Source: Gammaproteobacteria bacterium (GTDB lineage: Bacteria > Pseudomonadota > Gammaproteobacteria > JAJPIJ01). Taken from it: a DNA stretch of 64,000 bases. The notes under the pieces were generated by a model. It did not search any database and was not told the origin of the DNA. It saw only the letters and a program-made list of their open reading frames with translations. Below are positions 10,134 through 18,100 of the stretch, piece after piece. The first letter of the stretch is position 1. Each line of letters opens with the position of its first letter. The translations under genes were made by a program, and so were the position numbers. Where the stretch lies: the NCBI GenBank assembly GCA_022071965.1, contig JAJVIQ010000017.1, positions 18,158 to 82,157 of the forward strand, read 5' to 3'.

Positions 10134-10982
10134 ATGACCATCGCCTATCTCAACGGGACGTTCCTGCCGGTCGAGCAGGCACAGGTGTCCGTGCTCGACC
10201 GCGGCTTTCTCTTCGGTGACGGCGTTTACGAGGTCGTGCCGGTCTTCGAGGGCAGGACCTTTCGCATGGCGGAGCACCTTCGCCGTCTCGATAGATCCCT
10301 GCACGCCGTCCGCATCGGCAATCCACATTCGCATTCGCGATGGGAGTCGATTGTCGACGAACTCATAGTACGCAACGGCGGCGGCGCGCAGGTCGTGTAC
10401 ATGCAGGTGACCCGCGGCGTAGCGGGCATGCGCGACCATGTGCCCGTGGCGCCCGTCGTGCCGACGGTGTTTGCCATGAGCTATCCGGTCGTGCGCGACA
10501 ATCACAGGCCGGTGGCGGTGGTGACGGTCGACGACATCCGGTGGCAATGGTGCGACGTCAAATCGATCGCGCTGCTCGCAAACGTGCTGATGCGCATGAA
10601 TGCTGCCGAGGAGGGCGCCTACGAGGCCCTGCTGGTGCGCGACGGCCTGGTCAACGAGGGCGCGGCGAGCAACGTATTCGTCGTCAAGGACGGCGTCGTC
10701 GTCACGCCGCCGCACGGTAAGTGCCTGCTGCCCGGCGTCACCCGTGATCTGATCGTCGAGTTGCTGCCGAGGCACGGGATCGAGTGTCAGGAGCGCGTGA
10801 TCCGGCGCCCGGAGCTCGACACGGCGGACGAGATCTGGGTGACCGGATCGAGCCGCGAGATCGCGCCGGTGACGAGCCTGAACAGGAAGGCTGTGGGCAA
10901 TGGCGAGCCCGGGCCTTTGTGGTGGCGGGTGGTGGCAATGTACGAGGCCTTTCGTGACGCCGCGATCAGGTCGGGCACATGA
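10134..10982 (+). CDS. dat: D-amino acid aminotransferase (class IV PLP)
   Basis: Fold-type IV PLP transaminase that interconverts D-Ala and D-Glu with their keto acids, which would feed D-amino acids to the neighbouring wall genes. The ATG at 10134 begins MTIAYLNGTFLPVEQAQVS and gives 282 aa, the normal size. The PLP Lys is K143 in WCDVKSIALLANV, and NEGAASNVFVVKDG is the class IV signature. D-transaminase rather than branched-chain aminotransferase is preferred from the N-terminal pattern and the dacA context; a BCAT-like specificity cannot be excluded by reading. The open frame continues upstream inside dacA, but those residues are not family-like. Confidence 0.88.
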   Translation: MTIAYLNGTFLPVEQAQVSVLDRGFLFGDGVYEVVPVFEGRTFRMAEHLRRLDRSLHAVRIGNPHSHSRWESIVDELIVRNGGGAQVVYMQVTRGVAGMRDHVPVAPVVPTVFAMSYPVVRDNHRPVAVVTVDDIRWQWCDVKSIALLANVLMRMNAAEEGAYEALLVRDGLVNEGAASNVFVVKDGVVVTPPHGKCLLPGVTRDLIVELLPRHGIECQERVIRRPELDTADEIWVTGSSREIAPVTSLNRKAVGNGEPGPLWWRVVAMYEAFRDAAIRSGT

Positions 10983-11036
10983 GCCTCGTCATGCTCGTCT
11001 CCGCGCCAGGGAACGGCTGAAAGGTCTGCAACGGCG

Positions 11037-11393
11037 ATGGAGATCTTCAAGGAGTTCAACATCGAGGCGGCGCACCGTCTGCCGAACCTGCCGCGGAGCC
11101 ACAAGTGCTCGCGGCTGCACGGGCATTCCTTCCGGATCGGGGTGTTTCTGGAGGGGCCGCTGGAGGAGCCCCTGGGATGGGTGCAGGATTTCGCCGACGT
11201 CAAGGCGGCCTTCCAGCCCATCTTCGAGGAGATCGATCACAACTATCTGAACGAGATCCCGGGTCTCGAGAATCCGACCAGCGAGAATCTCGCGCGCTGG
11301 ATATGGAGACGCCTGAAGCCCGCGCTGCCGGCATTGTGCCGCGTCGAGGTTCGCGAGACCTGCACTGCCGGGTGCATCTACCGCGGTGACTGA
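11037..11393 (+). CDS. queD: 6-carboxytetrahydropterin synthase (QueD/PTPS)
   Basis: Zinc enzyme of the 6-pyruvoyl-tetrahydropterin synthase family. In bacteria QueD turns dihydroneopterin triphosphate into 6-carboxytetrahydropterin, the first committed intermediate of preQ0 and queuosine. The 118-aa protein shows the three zinc histidines (H13, H28, H30 in AAHRLPN and LHGHSFR), the catalytic Cys24 between them, and the C-terminal VEVRETCTAGCIY. The length matches E. coli QueD (121 aa). It lies 54 bp after the transaminase gene. No other queuosine gene is in the window, so the operon link is likely incidental. Confidence 0.93.
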   Translation: MEIFKEFNIEAAHRLPNLPRSHKCSRLHGHSFRIGVFLEGPLEEPLGWVQDFADVKAAFQPIFEEIDHNYLNEIPGLENPTSENLARWIWRRLKPALPALCRVEVRETCTAGCIYRGD

Positions 11394-11484
11394 TGCGCGG
11401 TGCTTCTTCATGCCGCGGCTGCTCTGCCGGGCACGGCGGTGGCGAGCGGCGGCTGCCCGGCCTGCCACGGCCCACCGGTGAGCG

Positions 11485-11514
11485 TTGGACAAGGCCTCCA
11501 GCCTTGGTTAGAGT
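11485..11514 (+). promoter_or_regulatory. Predicted sigma-70 promoter of the riboswitch-receptor transcript
   Basis: TTGGAC (11485-11490) and TTAGAG (11508-11513) are separated by 17 bases, the ideal spacing. The predicted transcription start near 11520 falls just before the first bases of the cobalamin riboswitch, which supports the call. It was found by eye only. Confidence 0.6.
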
Positions 11515-11518
11515 GGCG

Positions 11519-11718
11519 GCGTTACAGGTGCCCTTGGAGCATCCGCTGACAAGGGTGAAACGGGAAGTCCGGTGCGCTCAGGCCTCGAGCCCTGCTGCAA
11601 ATCCGGCGCTGCCCCCGCAACGGTAAGCGAGTTCTAGCGCGTCACACCGCCACTGTGCCCCCGCGGCACGGGAAGGCGACGCGCCGGCGTACTCGCGAGC
11701 CCGGAGACCGGCCTGTAA
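11519..11718 (+). ncRNA. Cobalamin (B12) riboswitch
   Basis: The leader carries the conserved pieces of the B12 aptamer in order. First comes a P3-P4 stretch with gggtgaaacgggaagtccgg (about 11555-11574). Then comes the B12-box region gctgcccccgcaacggtaag (about 11608-11627). Finally the terminal junction gagcccggagaccggcctg lies at about 11697-11715. Cobalamin binding normally shuts off the downstream gene, here a BtuB-like outer-membrane receptor. About 150 nt separate the aptamer from the start codon and should contain the expression platform. Confidence 0.93.
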
Positions 11719-11830
11719 TCAGTATCCGACCGTTGCGGAGGGCAGCGAGGCGCGGCGATATCGCGGGCTCGTTGCCCTCGAGCCACGCATCCTCTCCCCT
11801 GACCGCGAGCGGCGGCCAACTCATTACGTT

Positions 11831-11860
11831 GCCGGCGCGGGGCGCGGCCGGCCCGGGGAG
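11831..11860 (+). promoter_or_regulatory. GC-rich hairpin beside the receptor ribosome binding site
   Basis: GCCGGC at 11831-11836 can pair with GCCGGC at 11847-11852, with further G-C pairs inside. It sits immediately before the Shine-Dalgarno ggggag (11855-11860) and the ATG at 11866. No U-run follows, so if it is part of the riboswitch expression platform it more likely controls translation than transcription termination. This is inference from position. Confidence 0.4.
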
Positions 11861-11865
11861 CACGC

Positions 11866-13845
11866 ATGCAGAAGTCCAAATCCGCCGTCATCTTCATCGG
11901 CTGCCTGTGGGCGGCCGCACCCGTGATCGCGGAGGACGCCGTGACGATCGAGCCGGTGATCGTCTCGGCGACTCGCACGTCGTCCGCCGTCGCCAATACG
12001 GCCACGGGCATCACGATCATCAGCCGCGATCAGATCGACGCCAGCGGCGCGGCCAGCATCGCCGACATATTGCGCGGCTATGGCGGCGTGCAGGTCTCGG
12101 ATTTCTTCGGCGACGGCAGCCGGGCGACCGTCAGCCTGCGCGGCTTCGGCGGCAACGCGCAGAACAACACGCTCATCATGGTGGACGGCCGCCGGCTCAA
12201 CAACAGCGACCAGGGTGCGCCGGATCTGAATACCATCCTGCTCCAGGATGTCGAGCGCATCGAGATCGTGCAGGGCAGCGCCGCGACCCTGTACGGCGAC
12301 CAGGCCGTCGGCGGCGTCGTCAACATCATCACCCGATCGCCGGCGCGGCGGCGCGGCTCGGTGCGCTCGGCGGCGGGCACCGATGAATACCGCAGTGTCA
12401 TCGTCGACGTCGAGGATCGCCTGGCGAACGGGTTGGGCATGCGGATGAGTGCGGCGGCCCGGCACGCGGACAACTACCGGTATCAGAACGATCAGGAGTT
12501 CCAAAGCCTCGGCGGCAGGATCGACTATCGCCGCGACTGGGGCGTGGCGTACTTCGAGTACCAGGACGTGCGCGAGGACCTGGAAACGCCGGGCGCGCTC
12601 TTTCTCGATCAGATCGCCGTCAACCGGCGCCAGGCCCTCAACCCGGGCGATTTCATCGATACGGACACGCAGGCGGCGCGCGCCGGCCTGGTGGTGCATC
12701 TTCCCCGCTGGTGGCGGTTCGAAACGGAGTTCACGAACCGCTACAGCGAAGGCGAGGGCATACAGAGCGTCGTTGGCGCACCCAGCGGGGTGCTGACGAA
12801 GCGGCATCACCGCGAGTTCACCCCGCGTATCGTGCGCGAGTGGCGGAACACGCACGGTACCGCCGTGTTCGCCGCGGGGGCCGACGTGTTCTGGACCGAT
12901 TATCGGCTGGTCTCGGACATCGGCGTCACCGACGACGTGCAGACCACCTACGCCGGTTACATCCGGCTGGTCTGGCCGATCGCCTCGCGCCTGACCGTCA
13001 CGACCGGCCACCGGCAGGCGCGCGTCGACAACGATCTGTTCGTCAGCAACGTGTTTCAGGGCGTCCTGCTGCCGGAGGGCAGCGAGGTCGACGATGGCGC
13101 GGGCGCGAGCGAGCTGGGTCTTTCCTTCGACCTGATGCCGGAGTGGCGGCTGTACGGTCGCGTCGAGCGCAATTACCGCTTCGTCAACGCCGATGAGTAT
13201 GGCAGCGCCGCGGGTGCTTTTCCCGTGCCGACCACGCCCGTCACGCAGACCGGGCGCTCGGCGGAGCTCGGCACCGCCTGGCAGGACGGCAGCCTCACCG
13301 CGCAGGCGGGCGTCTATCAGCTCGATCTGGAGAACGAGATCGAGTTCGACCCGATCCGTTTCATCAATACGAATATCGGTGAGACGCGCCGGCGCGGTGC
13401 ATTCATCGACGGCGCCTGGTCGCCGTTCGAGGCGCTGACATTGAGCGCGCATTATGGTTATGTCGACGCGAGGATAGTCAGCGGGCCGCTGGAGGATCTG
13501 AACGTGCCTTTCGTGGCCCAGCACACCTTCCTCGTCGGGGCGGATTTCGGCTTCGCGCCGGCCGTGAGCCTGCACCTCGAGGCGGTGGGTACGAGCGAGC
13601 GCAGCGCGGTCGGCGACTTCGAAGAAGCGTTCCCGGGGGCCCCGGGCTACGTGATCGCCAACGCCAACCTGCGCTGGCGCTGGCGGTTCCTGGAGGCGGA
13701 TCTGCGCGTGGGCAACCTGCTGGACAAGGAGTACGCCGACAATGCGCAGCTTGGCGTCAGGGCGCCGCTGTTCGCGACCGAGACCGTGCGATTCCCCGCC
13801 CCGGAGAGAACGCTGATGCTGACCGTGGGCCTGCACTACGAATAG
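11866..13845 (+). CDS. btuB: TonB-dependent receptor, BtuB-like (cobalamin uptake)
   Basis: Outer-membrane gated porin expected to import cobalamin with energy from TonB. The 659-aa precursor has a signal peptide cut near VIAEDA and a TonB-box region (TIEPVIVSATRT). The plug domain (about 40-150) includes SLRGFGGNAQNNTLIMVDGR and IEIVQGSAATLYGDQAVGG. A 22-strand barrel then ends in an aromatic residue pattern (TLMLTVGLHYE). The B12 riboswitch directly upstream is the main reason to call it a cobalamin receptor, since family sequence alone does not fix the ligand. No btuFCD or cob genes are in the window. Confidence 0.88.
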   Translation: MQKSKSAVIFIGCLWAAAPVIAEDAVTIEPVIVSATRTSSAVANTATGITIISRDQIDASGAASIADILRGYGGVQVSDFFGDGSRATVSLRGFGGNAQNNTLIMVDGRRLNNSDQGAPDLNTILLQDVERIEIVQGSAATLYGDQAVGGVVNIITRSPARRRGSVRSAAGTDEYRSVIVDVEDRLANGLGMRMSAAARHADNYRYQNDQEFQSLGGRIDYRRDWGVAYFEYQDVREDLETPGALFLDQIAVNRRQALNPGDFIDTDTQAARAGLVVHLPRWWRFETEFTNRYSEGEGIQSVVGAPSGVLTKRHHREFTPRIVREWRNTHGTAVFAAGADVFWTDYRLVSDIGVTDDVQTTYAGYIRLVWPIASRLTVTTGHRQARVDNDLFVSNVFQGVLLPEGSEVDDGAGASELGLSFDLMPEWRLYGRVERNYRFVNADEYGSAAGAFPVPTTPVTQTGRSAELGTAWQDGSLTAQAGVYQLDLENEIEFDPIRFINTNIGETRRRGAFIDGAWSPFEALTLSAHYGYVDARIVSGPLEDLNVPFVAQHTFLVGADFGFAPAVSLHLEAVGTSERSAVGDFEEAFPGAPGYVIANANLRWRWRFLEADLRVGNLLDKEYADNAQLGVRAPLFATETVRFPAPERTLMLTVGLHYE

Positions 13846-13847
13846 CC

Positions 13848-13869
13848 GCGCCCCCGCGCGACGGGGCGC
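13848..13869. terminator. Possible bidirectional terminator hairpin
   Basis: GCGCCCC (13848-13854) pairs perfectly with GGGGCGC (13863-13869) over an 8-nt loop, between the convergent 3' ends of the receptor gene and the ABC permease gene. There is no T-run on either side, so it may only pause or protect transcripts. Confidence 0.4.
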
Positions 13870-13884
13870 CCGAGGCCCCAGCGC

Positions 13885-14658
13885 TCAGGTGCGGACGCCC
13901 ACCCCGCGGTTCAACAGGGTGAGACAGACGCCGTACAGGGCGGCGCTGATGACGGCGAGCACGAGCAGCGCCGCGCCGGCGTCGATGTCCGAGACGCCGA
14001 GTATCCCGTAGCGGAAGGCGTTCACCATGTAGAGTATCGGGTTGGCGAGCGACACCCTCTGCCAGAACTCGGGCAGCAGGTCTATCGAGTAGAACACGCC
14101 GCCCAGGTAGGTGAGCGGGGTCAGTACGAACGTCGGGATGATGGTGATGTCGTCGAAACTCCTCGCGAAGATGCCGTTGATGAGCCCGCCCAGCGAGAAC
14201 AGGATGGAGGTCAGCAGCACGACCGCGGCGGTGATCCAGAAGGAATGCATGTGCAGGTCGGTGAAGAACAGCGCCACCAGCGTCACCACGATGCCGACGA
14301 TCACGCCGCGGGCGACGCCCCCGCAGACGTAGCCGCTGAGGATCACCCAGTTCGGGATCGGCGCCACCAGCATCTCCTCGATGTGCTTCTGGAACTTCGC
14401 GCCGAAGAATGACGAGACGACGTTGGCATAGGCGCTCGTGATGACGGACATCATGATGAGACCGGGCGCGATGTACTGGATGTACCGGAAGCCGCCCATC
14501 TCGCCGATCCGCGGCCCGATGAGGTGGCCGAAGATCACGAAATAGAGCGTCATGGTGATGGCTGGCGGCAGGATGGTCTGCAGCCAGATGCGCATGAACC
14601 TCGTCACCTCCTTGTTGAGGATCGTGACGAACGCAACGAGGTAGGCGTAACGCGTCAT
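13885..14658 (-). CDS. ABC-2 type transporter permease (YadH-like)
   Basis: Membrane subunit of an ABC exporter. The 257-aa protein starts MTRYAYLVAFVTILNKEVTRF, where the amphipathic first helix carries the conserved ABC-2 Glu. Six membrane segments follow, with LTPLTYLGGVFYSIDLLPEFW before the last two, which is the ABC-2 signature region. The length equals E. coli YadH (256 aa). The ATG at 14658 overlaps the ATPase stop by 4 bp, so both subunits are coupled. The substrate is unknown; the family includes lipid, polysaccharide and drug exporters. Confidence 0.92.
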   Translation of the reverse strand: MTRYAYLVAFVTILNKEVTRFMRIWLQTILPPAITMTLYFVIFGHLIGPRIGEMGGFRYIQYIAPGLIMMSVITSAYANVVSSFFGAKFQKHIEEMLVAPIPNWVILSGYVCGGVARGVIVGIVVTLVALFFTDLHMHSFWITAAVVLLTSILFSLGGLINGIFARSFDDITIIPTFVLTPLTYLGGVFYSIDLLPEFWQRVSLANPILYMVNAFRYGILGVSDIDAGAALLVLAVISAALYGVCLTLLNRGVGVRT

Positions 14659-15605
14659 GGCGGCGGGGCGCCCGGGGCGCCCGTCTCCGGCGGGCTGTTC
14701 TCGGCGAGCAGGCGCATGAACACCTCCTCCAGCCTGTTCGCCTTGTTGCGCATGCTCGCAACCTCGATGCCGCGCGCCGAGAGCTGCGCGAACAGCTCGT
14801 TGACGCTGCGATCCTTGCTGATGTCCACCGACAGCGTGGTCTCGTCGATACGGCGCAGGGCGAAGCAATCGAGGTCCGGCATGGCGGCGAGCGGCCTGCG
14901 CAGATCGAGGATGAAGGTCTCCACGTTCAGCTGGGCGAGCAGGTGCTTCATCGTGGTGTTCTCGATGATCTCGCCCTTGTCGATGATCGCGATGTTGCGG
15001 CAGAGGCTCTCGGCCTCCTCGAGGTAGTGGGTCGTCAGGATGATGGTCGTGCCGGCGGCGTTCGTCTCGCGCAGGAAGTCCCACAGCGAGCGCCGCAGCT
15101 CGATGTCGACGCCCGCGGTCGGCTCGTCCAGTATGAGCAGCCTCGGTTCATGCAGCATGGCGCGAGCGATCATCAGGCGCCGCTTCATGCCCCCGGAGAG
15201 GGTGCGGGAGCGGTGATTGCGCCTTTCCCACAAGCCGAGCCTGCCGAGGTATTTCTCCGCGCGCGCCAGGGCGAGCGGGCGCCGCACGCCGTAGTAGCCG
15301 GCCTGGTTGACGACGATATCGAGCACGGTCTCGAACTGCGAGAAGTTGATCTCCTGCGGGACCAGTCCGATGGACGACTTGGCCTCCTCCAGATGCGTGT
15401 CCATGTCCACGCCGAAGATGCGCACCGTGCCGCCGGTCTTGTTGACGAGCGAGCTGATGATGCCGATGGTCGTCGACTTCCCGGCGCCGTTTGGGCCGAG
15501 CAGGGCGAAGAAGGCGCCCTCGTCGACCGTCAGATCGATGCTCTTCAGCGCGACCGCGCCATTCTTGTAAACCTTGGTGAGTTGCCGTATCTCGAGCGCG
15601 TGCAT
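14655..15605 (-). CDS. ABC transporter ATP-binding protein (YadG-like)
   Basis: ATPase that powers the adjacent permease. The 316-aa protein has Walker A GPNGAGKST at 37-45, a Q-loop in GLVPQEINF, the ABC signature LSGGMKRR near 137, Walker B LLILDEPTAGVD near 155-166 and the switch His in TTHYLEEAE. The C-terminal 90 residues form the extra domain usual in YadG-like subunits. It lies between the cNMP-binding gene (48-bp gap) and the permease (4-bp overlap) in one leftward transcript. The family is usually linked to export of small amphipathic molecules, but substrate cannot be read from sequence. Confidence 0.95.
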   Translation of the reverse strand: MHALEIRQLTKVYKNGAVALKSIDLTVDEGAFFALLGPNGAGKSTTIGIISSLVNKTGGTVRIFGVDMDTHLEEAKSSIGLVPQEINFSQFETVLDIVVNQAGYYGVRRPLALARAEKYLGRLGLWERRNHRSRTLSGGMKRRLMIARAMLHEPRLLILDEPTAGVDIELRRSLWDFLRETNAAGTTIILTTHYLEEAESLCRNIAIIDKGEIIENTTMKHLLAQLNVETFILDLRRPLAAMPDLDCFALRRIDETTLSVDISKDRSVNELFAQLSARGIEVASMRNKANRLEEVFMRLLAENSPPETGAPGAPPP

Positions 15606-15653
15606 GTCGGCGGAGCGCGAACGCGCGCGATTGCGGGCGTCAGCCGGGAATCG

Positions 15654-16556
15654 TCAGCGGCGGTACGGGCGGCCCAGCATCTCGGCGATCTTCTTGCTCT
15701 GGGCGTCCGACACCGTCTTCAGGGCGATGAGCAGCTTGTCGTCGCGTTTCAGCAGTTGCCTGAAGAAGTCCTTGCCCACTTCGATCAGCCTGGTGTTGGT
15801 CTGCGCGCGGACGTTGGCGTTGTGCTTGCCAGGGCCGTTCGGAATGATGGCGAGCTCGCCGAAGTACTGGCCGCGCTGCAGTTCGGCGGCCACCAGCACC
15901 TTGCCGTCGTCGTCGACGACGAACACCTCGACCACGCCGTCCAGCACGATGTACATGCTGTCGCCGGGCTCGCCTTCACGAATGATGATCTCGCCGGCCG
16001 TCGCGTCGTGCATGCGCGCCCAGGCGCGCACGCCCGCGAGGTCCTCGTCGGTCAGGGTGCGGAACAGGCGGTTGGATCGCAGCATGCGCCGGATCCGTTC
16101 CTCGTCGCCGAGCCGGTTGATGTCCAACTCGTCCATTGGCAGCAGTTCCTCGTCGCGGCTGGCCTCGATGGCGGCGATCTGGCTGCCGTAGGCATGCTCG
16201 ACGTCGCGTTTCTCGATGCGGTAGACGCGCGCCGGCTGCAGGGCGCGGACCGTCGCGTTGCGATAGCCGGAGGAGCCGGGCAGGAGCGCCTGCTCGCCGA
16301 AATACTCCCCCGTGCGCAGGGTCGCGATGGTGATCTCGCGGCCGGCCACCGCCTTGATGCGCACGTCCACGGAGCCGTCCAGGATGATGTACATGCTGTC
16401 GGCGACGGTTCCCTCGCGGATGATCTCCTCCATCGGACCGAAATCCATGATCCTGTTGCGGGGCGAGGCGAGCATGCCCTTGAGTTCGTCGTCGCTCAGG
16501 TTGGCGAAAATCGGTATCCTTCGCAGCAGCGCCATGTTGACCGGCAGTTCACGCAT
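15654..16556 (-). CDS. Protein with two cyclic nucleotide-binding domains
   Basis: The 300-aa protein is two cNMP-binding (CAP_ED) barrels in tandem with no HTH, kinase or membrane segment, so it is likely a cytoplasmic sensor or regulatory subunit. Domain 1 (about 12-130) has the phosphate-binding cassette GEYFGEQALLPGSSGYRNA, keeping an Arg at the position that usually contacts the cyclic phosphate. Domain 2 (about 155-270) has GQYFGELAIIPNGPGKHNA, where that Arg appears replaced by His. The last 30 residues may be helical (TVSDAQSKKIAEML). It is first in the operon before the ABC-2 exporter pair. The ligand is unknown; domain 2 may be degenerate. Confidence 0.88.
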   Translation of the reverse strand: MRELPVNMALLRRIPIFANLSDDELKGMLASPRNRIMDFGPMEEIIREGTVADSMYIILDGSVDVRIKAVAGREITIATLRTGEYFGEQALLPGSSGYRNATVRALQPARVYRIEKRDVEHAYGSQIAAIEASRDEELLPMDELDINRLGDEERIRRMLRSNRLFRTLTDEDLAGVRAWARMHDATAGEIIIREGEPGDSMYIVLDGVVEVFVVDDDGKVLVAAELQRGQYFGELAIIPNGPGKHNANVRAQTNTRLIEVGKDFFRQLLKRDDKLLIALKTVSDAQSKKIAEMLGRPYRR

Positions 16557-16641
16557 AGACGTCGTTCCGTATGCTCATGAGCCCATGTCCCCTTGCTCGG
16601 GTGCACGTCATCCGCTGTCTGGCACCGGTGGCTGAGCAGGG

Positions 16642-17826
16642 ATGAAGATGCCGATCCGGCGCACGCAGCGCGCGTCCGCGGCCGATTGGACAGCGACGCT
16701 CGCCACCCCGGCGTACGTGTTCGACGGTGTGCAGCTGGGCGTCGCGCTGGAGCAGTTTGCCGCGCTCGCCCGCCGCGCCGACCTCAAGGTGCTCTTTTCG
16801 GTAAAGGCGTGTACGCTCGCGCCGCTGCTGAAACTTGTTGCCGAACGTGTTGATGGTTTCTCCGTAAGTTCATGGTTTGAAAGCAGGTTAGCGCGTCGTG
16901 TCCTGGATGACAAGGGTACCGTACACCTGACCAGCCCGGGTCTTGACGCGCGGGAACTGGCGGCGGCGCAGGAATGCTGCACCGCAATAAGCTTTAATTC
17001 GTTGGGACAATGGCATCGCCTCCGTGACAGTCTCACCGGCGAGGTACAGGCCGCCCTGCGGGTCAATCCGCAGCGCTCCTACGTTGCCGACGAGCGCTAC
17101 GACCCCTGCCGGAAGCACTCGAAGCTGGGGGTACCACTGCCGGCGCTGCGCGGCGCCCTGGAAGGCGGCGCGGTGGTGCTCGATCGGCTGGACGGCCTGC
17201 ATTTCCACACCCATTGCGAGTCGGGATCCTTCCGGCCCCTCGTGGAAACCCTGGCGTTGCTGGAGGAGTCGTTGCCGGAGGTGTTCGCGCGTATACGCTG
17301 GGTGAACATGGGCGGCGGCTACTACGCCGACGCGGCGGATGCCGATGCGCTCGCCGCGTGCGTGCGCGCACTGCGGCAGCGCCGAGGCATCGAGGTCTAC
17401 ATGGAGCCGGGCAAGGGGATCGCCGCCGCGGCGGGGAGCCTCGTGGCGAGCGTGGTCGATATCCTGGACAGCGCCGGCAAGACCATTGCCGTGCTCGATA
17501 CCTCCGTCAATCATCAGCCGGAGGTGTTCGAGTATGGTCGTGTGCCGCCCGTGCGGGAGGCCGAACCCGGCGGCGCCTTTGGCTATCTTCTCGCGGGCGG
17601 AACCTGCCTGGCGGGCGATCTCTTCGGCGAGTACGCCTTCCCCGAGCCGCTCGCGGTCGGCTCGCGCATCACCTTCACGGGTGTGGGCGCCTACAGCCTG
17701 GCGAAGGCGCACCGTTTCAATGGCCACAACCTGCCGGACGTCCATCTCCGCAGGGCCGACGGCACGCTGGAGCACGTGGTGCATCAGGACTACGAGGGTT
17801 ACGCCCGTCTTTGGGGAGCGGGCTGA
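16642..17826 (+). CDS. nspC: Carboxynorspermidine decarboxylase-like PLP enzyme (NspC family)
   Basis: Fold-type III PLP decarboxylase expected to make spermidine or norspermidine from the carboxylated precursor. The 394-aa protein has the PLP Lys K55 in LFSVKACTLAPLL, then ISFNSLGQW, RVNPQRSYVADERYDPC and LHFHTHCESGSF, a set matching NspC rather than LysA or SpeA. VNMGGGYY is the glycine loop and YMEPGKGI the substrate Glu region. VLDTSVNHQPEVFEYG is close to the NspC C-domain pattern. The usual partner, carboxynorspermidine dehydrogenase (LYS1-like), is not in the window. The gene is divergent from the cNMP/ABC operon across 85 bp. Specificity among carboxyspermidine-type substrates is not resolved. 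Confidence 0.85.
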   Translation: MKMPIRRTQRASAADWTATLATPAYVFDGVQLGVALEQFAALARRADLKVLFSVKACTLAPLLKLVAERVDGFSVSSWFESRLARRVLDDKGTVHLTSPGLDARELAAAQECCTAISFNSLGQWHRLRDSLTGEVQAALRVNPQRSYVADERYDPCRKHSKLGVPLPALRGALEGGAVVLDRLDGLHFHTHCESGSFRPLVETLALLEESLPEVFARIRWVNMGGGYYADAADADALAACVRALRQRRGIEVYMEPGKGIAAAAGSLVASVVDILDSAGKTIAVLDTSVNHQPEVFEYGRVPPVREAEPGGAFGYLLAGGTCLAGDLFGEYAFPEPLAVGSRITFTGVGAYSLAKAHRFNGHNLPDVHLRRADGTLEHVVHQDYEGYARLWGAG

Positions 17827-17847
17827 GGGGGGCGCGACGGCAGCCGT

Positions 17848-17897
17848 CTGCTGGCGCGTCAGGCCTCCGTCTGTCCGCGTGCGTAGCGCGCCAGCAG
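17848..17897 (+). terminator. Long stem-loop downstream of the nspC-like gene
   Basis: An 11-bp perfect arm CTGCTGGCGCG (17848-17858) pairs with CGCGCCAGCAG (17887-17897) over a 28-nt loop, starting 21 bases after the stop codon. There is no T-run, so it is either a factor-assisted terminator, a 3'-end protector or a palindromic repeat element. Confidence 0.45.
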
Positions 17898-18100
17898 CCG
17901 ATCGTCGCGCGCCGTCCGGAACGGTTCAGAGCGGGCTACCGTCTCCCTCGGCCCGGTCGCACCCGGCGGACCGTGCGCCCTCACGGGCGGAGGTCTCGCC
18001 GAATTACGCCGCATGGCTGAGATGGCCCCTGCTGAAGGATGGCAACCGTCTTCATGCCGGGCGGCTCATCGTGGCAGTGCCCGAGACAGGTCCGGTCGTC

